In this document: positions 60,033 through 64,000 of the stretch, in pieces
How positions within the stretch are numbered: position 1 is the first letter of the stretch
How the letters are laid out: each line of letters starts with the position of its first letter
Source of the DNA: Hydractinia symbiolongicarpus
Taxonomy: Eukaryota; Cnidaria; Hydrozoa; Anthoathecata; Hydractiniidae
Length of the DNA stretch: 64,000 bases
Direction: 5' to 3'
Assembly: GCF_029227915.1 (NCBI RefSeq)
Contig: NC_079880.1
Location: 24,304,501-24,368,500 of the forward strand
Notes under the pieces: generated by a model
Told to the model about the DNA's origin: nothing
Database searches by the model: none
The model's input: the letters and a program-made list of their open reading frames with translations, nothing else
Program-made: the position numbers and the translations under genes

Positions 60033-61149
60033 TGTGTGGTAGTGGGAGGTATACTTCAAACCATCAGAGCAACTTGTGAAGCTTGAAACAAACTAATAAC
60101 TTTCTGTAGCTGAGTTCTAGTCCAAAAAAATTGGAAAAATTTAAAGCAGGTGGTGTGCAGCGCCCATTTTCTAAAGCTCTATCTCATAATCTTTGAACTT
60201 CTAGAGACATTCGTTATTTTCTTCAATCTTTTTTTGAGGTTTCCACGTCAATTTAAAACACTTTACGACTCTTGCTAAAAACACATATTAAATTATTGTT
60301 TTACCAAAGTTACGTTCACTTGCGCCCAACAATATTTTTAGGATTTTTTAGCTTTTTGAGGTTTTCATGGGTGTCAAAGAGTTAGAGAAGTATTCTTCCA
60401 ACAAAAAATGCATAGTATAAACGGTACATCTTGTAAAAAGGCGTATTATTTTTTCGGCCTTTTTGTTCAATTGTCACCTTAATAAGCTAACGTATTATGG
60501 CTAAAAAGTTAGAGTGCAAATTTACCAAATATCGCCATAATAAACAATACATCCCTAGGAAGTGAAATTTAAACAAAAATACTGACATCAGCAAAAATTA
60601 TTGTTGTCATTTATTATTTGAGGCATGATTGTTAATTGTCCCTCCGCCATTACACTTATCGCTATACTCCAGCATGAATAGGGGTAATAATCTTTTGTGC
60701 TTTAAAATAAACTGACTTGTGGCGGATTAACCACACAATAAACAATATTTCATGTGAATACACTCTAGAGGACTATTTTACAGAAAAAGGTTTTAACATC
60801 TTTAAAACACGTCTCGCTACATTTATTTTTAAATACAACAGACGAAAAATCGCATATTTTGTTATGCAGAAACTGAGGAAAAACAATACACACCTCGTAA
60901 TTGGACGAGTGTCATAAGTTTTAAAAGTCAAGTTAATTAATCAGAAGTTCGAATGTACGACATTTCGTACATTTTAAATTCTCAAGAAAAAAGATATAGC
61001 GAATCAAACTTTAACAATTATTAAAACAGAAAAATCATCGTTTTCTACATAGGTTTTTACTTTTAACGTTGTAACTTTTATTTTATGAAAATCTATTTGT
61101 TTCAAACTTTAAGCTAAATAAATTCATCTGTTCACTTTACAGAAGTTCG

Positions 61150-61400
61150 CCTCTTCTTTTGATCTCATGTCGCAGTCTGGCAATGCATTCCATAAACCTT
61201 ATGTTAGCTTTGCTAGCATCTGCTATTACTCGTAAACTAACGTCGTTAGTTTTTTGTTCAAGTACTTTGTCATACCACCTGTCTAGCTATTTAACTGTAC
61301 ACTCCAGTCCGTCTTTCAAGCCATGCAACTGGTGCATGTCATAGTCAGCTATACATTGTTTAATTCTTCTTTCATTTGCACTTAACGTGTATGTGATACT
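61150..61400 (-). pseudogene. Coding-like fragment B, paralogous to 56.43 kb
   Basis: The minus strand reads SANERRIKQCIADYDMHQLH then GLKDGLECTVK, a TAG stop, and LDRWYDKVLEQKTNDVSLRV, IADASKANIRFMECIARLRH, EIKRRGELL. The codon pattern and the match to fragment A show that it was once protein-coding. It is predicted to be helical. The TAG could instead be the end of an intron (AATAG then CTAGAC), but no matching donor was identified. Function unknown. Confidence 0.45.
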
Positions 61401-62635
61401 ATAGAAATACAATTCTAGGAAATTTGACATTTTTTTACGCATAAATCTAAATATAAAGAAAAAAATAGTAAAAACAACAAGACATTTGTTTAAAGATTAT
61501 TAGAACAAAAAAAAAATATATATCTTTTGAATATCTTTTTAAGCAGCGTTTTTATAATAAGCAACAAGAGTAACAGATACCAAAGATATCATCTTATTTG
61601 CAAAACACACACGTGTTTTTGTAGATTCACGTTTCAATATCCTTATATTAATATATTAATTGGAATATAAAGAACCATGTCACACATCTGTGTGGAGCGC
61701 TTAGATCAGTGCGTCCTATTTGGCGTAGTACCTTTAATACTTTGGTTTAAATAAAGACACAGCAAAAAGCCCATCGTTATCCTGTCCAGATTTCCGCCTG
61801 TCGTACATATTCTTTGCATTGCTATTTCTATGACAATAGTGGAAATTTTTTCTTACTAAATTTCATCAAACCTGTTTAAAAACATGTTTCCAGTCATTAT
61901 TTCTATTTTCATCGAGGTTATATAAATTTTATATTTATGGCAAAAAAGATTGGTTTTGAATAAAAAGAATGTTTCTTATAGCGCTGACTTTGCTAGGCAC
62001 TTTTAGCTTATACCCTTTTACACATACTGACGTGTGTTGATATATCTTTTTTACAAATATAAAGATTTCCTAATTAATTTACATCCATCCTAAATATCTA
62101 AGACAGGATTTATAATCTAAAGCTGTCAGTACATATACCCAGAAATTATTCTGACCTCCTTACTCTCATATTTTCCATAGCAAGTGCGTCAGAGCGCCAC
62201 AAAAATGAAAACAAACTGGATTTGAAATCTAATATTAAACTATCAGTTCTATTCAAGAAGTACACCCAGCTAGCCAGCTAGCCAGCTAAAGTGTTTTTGT
62301 GACCTGCTGGTAAAACCGAACAGCACAATTCTTCCACTTTATTGAAGTTGCCAAGATAAGTTTTTGTATATTTTAGTCGTGATGTTGTCAATATGTTTTT
62401 TTTTTCCTGTTGCTGGAACATAAAATTTTGTCGCTAAAGTTCCGCCATTGTCAGTTGCATAAATTAACGTATTACGTATGACTCGTTTGCATAATCTGGC
62501 TATATATTGATCAAAAAAACTTAACGATACCAGGCTTTTCTCATGAAAATGAAATACGGATGTTTTATGATAAATATTCGCCTATATGTATACACACCAT
62601 CCGGATAAACTATCTGAGTTCGTCACTAACATATT

Positions 62636-62703
62636 GCCGCACGTAGTGTAGTGAGTTCGTCTGCGGCTCCCAGTTCTAGGGACCGCGGATCGAATCCATG
62701 CAA
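62636..62703 (+). repeat. tRNA-like SINE head (Pol III promoter-like)
   Basis: GCCGCACGTAGTGTAGTGAG at the A-box position is followed about 35 nt later by GGATCGAATCC, a near-consensus B box. The T-loop-like ATCGAAT is present, but no matching acceptor stem follows. It is therefore a tRNA-derived SINE head rather than a tRNA gene. Confidence 0.45.
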
Positions 62704-63043
62704 TTGAAGAAACCGCAAAACACTTCTTTGTATTTAATGATGCAGTATCACATTTTTGTATTTTTTTAGAACTCTATAGGAAATTTAAATATTTTCTCAT
62801 TACGTTAATTGTAACGTGCTGTCTGTAGTTTATCTCAACTTTGTGTGGGGTGTATGATGGTGTTATTAACAAAGTTAGGGTTAGGGATGCATAACTACTC
62901 GATTTGTCACAATCTTCATTACATAAATATTTCATTTTACCACACAAAGGGTAGAAACAGAGAGAAGAGAAATACAAAACAACATTAAAAGACGAAAGAA
63001 ATAAAAAAATTAATAAGTCAGAAACATTGTGGTTCCATGTAAT

Positions 63044-63230
63044 ATTGCAATCAAAATGACCAACAATGATTATATTTATTAAACAATATATTTCGGAAAT
63101 TTATTCCATTTTCTGGTCTAAAATATAAAAAACATATTCAGTAAAAACTGTTAAAAACATTAAAATAATAAAGTTTTTTTTTTTTTTTTTTTTTTTTTTT
63201 TGTCATTTTGATGGTCATTTTGATTGCAAT
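63044..63230. repeat. 19-bp perfect inverted repeat flanking a long T run
   Basis: ATTGCAATCAAAATGACCA at 63044-63062 is exactly inverted at 63212-63230. Between them lie 28 T (63174-63201) and a TCATTTTGATGG partial duplicate. Together with the small ORF further along, it resembles the 3' end of a minus-strand poly(A)-tailed insertion. Confidence 0.7.
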
Positions 63231-63250
63231 AAAAAAATTAGTTTTACATT

Positions 63251-63388
63251 TTACTGTTTCAAAATGTACGCTTCTAGAATGGATTTAAATCGTCGTTTTT
63301 CTAATGAAGGTAGAAATAAAGAAGAAGATTGAACTCTTTTGTTTCTATTGAAAACATCCCTGATGCGATCAATTGCAAATCTATTCAT
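63251..63388 (-). CDS. Possible 45-residue ORF upstream of a poly(A) tract
   Basis: ATG at 63388 reads MNRFAIDRIRDVFNRNKR and ends SILEAYILKQ. About 50 bp after its stop the minus strand enters a 28-A tract. It may be the tail of a retro-inserted sequence. Not recognised; could be chance. Confidence 0.2.
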   Translation of the reverse strand: MNRFAIDRIRDVFNRNKRVQSSSLFLPSLEKRRFKSILEAYILKQ

Positions 63389-64000
63389 GTTGTCTTTCTA
63401 AATTCTAGCGCGCGTCAGTTTTATTAAATTTCATTGGTCGAGAAAACAATCGAATGTTAATAAGTTAAAATATTACGTAATGAAGAGTGGGTCAAACAAT
63501 TGTCCATTTCAAAATGGCTGATATGCCTTTTGTGTTGGTGTCAGCAAAATTAAAGTAATGGAATTAGGACAAACAAAAAATTTAATATCTTTCGAATCCA
63601 TTAACAAAATTACGCCATTTATAAAGAAAAATAATTATTAACTCTTCTATTTTTTCTAATTTGGACTTACTCCTGACTCATAGCTTTATTACGCTAAATT
63701 TTTGTAAATTTTTAAGCATATTTTGCTTCATACAGAAAGTTAGAAAATTGGTGAAGAAAGCTGATTTTTTAAATAACAAAGGTAATTAAAAACCGCGTGT
63801 TTTTTTTTATAAAACGCCCGCTGAAGGATTAAGTAATGCTTTTTTTTGCAAAATCCAGTGAATATCGCGCATGGATATCAAAGGAATGCCGAAACAATAA
63901 CAATTTGAATAGAATTTTAATGCGCACTGAGATGAGTTCTATCGCCTTCTCTATTCCTACATCACGGTCATATTAATTCTCTGAAATATATATATTTTAT
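63389..64000. other. window end, no gene seen
   Basis: AT-rich sequence with no ORF or repeat that I can support. Confidence 0.5.

Overview
This is a eukaryotic (animal) window. It is AT-rich, its genes are split by many GT-AG introns, and it is full of small transposon relics, so bacterial signals (operons, ribosome binding sites, CRISPR) are not expected. The gene set (NMDA-like ionotropic glutamate receptor, EXT1, FNIP, rhodopsin-class GPCR, SLC25A11, THAP protein) is metazoan. The short palindromic elements, the compact introns and the divergence from vertebrate proteins suggest a non-bilaterian invertebrate, most likely a cnidarian. That assignment is inference.

Layout. 0-3.9 kb: an internally deleted PIF/Harbinger remnant and a 300-bp MITE. 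3.99-10.2 kb (-): a multi-exon NMDA-like glutamate receptor with one in-frame stop codon before M4. 10.2-15.4 kb: intergenic with repeats. 15.38-22.31 kb (+): complete seven-exon EXT1 (heparan sulfate polymerase), with a 65-bp tandem array grown out of its catalytic exon 5. 22.3-26.0 kb: intergenic. 26.0-28.7 kb (-): a 5'-truncated non-LTR retrotransposon with RT, zinc knuckle and nuclease-like end, poly(A) tail and 15-bp target duplication. 29.27-41.60 kb (+): complete 23-exon folliculin-interacting protein (FNIP). 41.6-44.9 kb: intergenic, with a fragment of FNIP exon 22 and two short palindromic repeats. 44.89-46.13 kb (-): intronless GPCR. 46.1-50.1 kb: intergenic repeats. 50.13-51.77 kb: an intact-looking 1.64-kb DNA element with terminal inverted repeats and a 7-bp target duplication. 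It carries a three-exon THAP protein gene and a convergent 114-residue ORF, but no visible transposase core. 53.57-54.47 kb (-): intronless SLC25A11, with a 62-bp minisatellite upstream. 54.8-64 kb: repeat-rich, with a decayed LINE, two paralogous coding-like fragments, MITEs, a tRNA-like SINE head and a poly(A)-tailed insertion.

The host genes are unrelated housekeeping or signalling genes (Golgi glycan synthesis, lysosomal nutrient signalling, mitochondrial transport, neural receptors); nothing suggests they act together. The most novel item is the THAP-carrying TIR element. Next are the exon-derived minisatellite in EXT1 and the nonsense codon in the glutamate receptor. Splice sites were joined by reading donors, acceptors and codon phase by hand; no alignment or database search was run.
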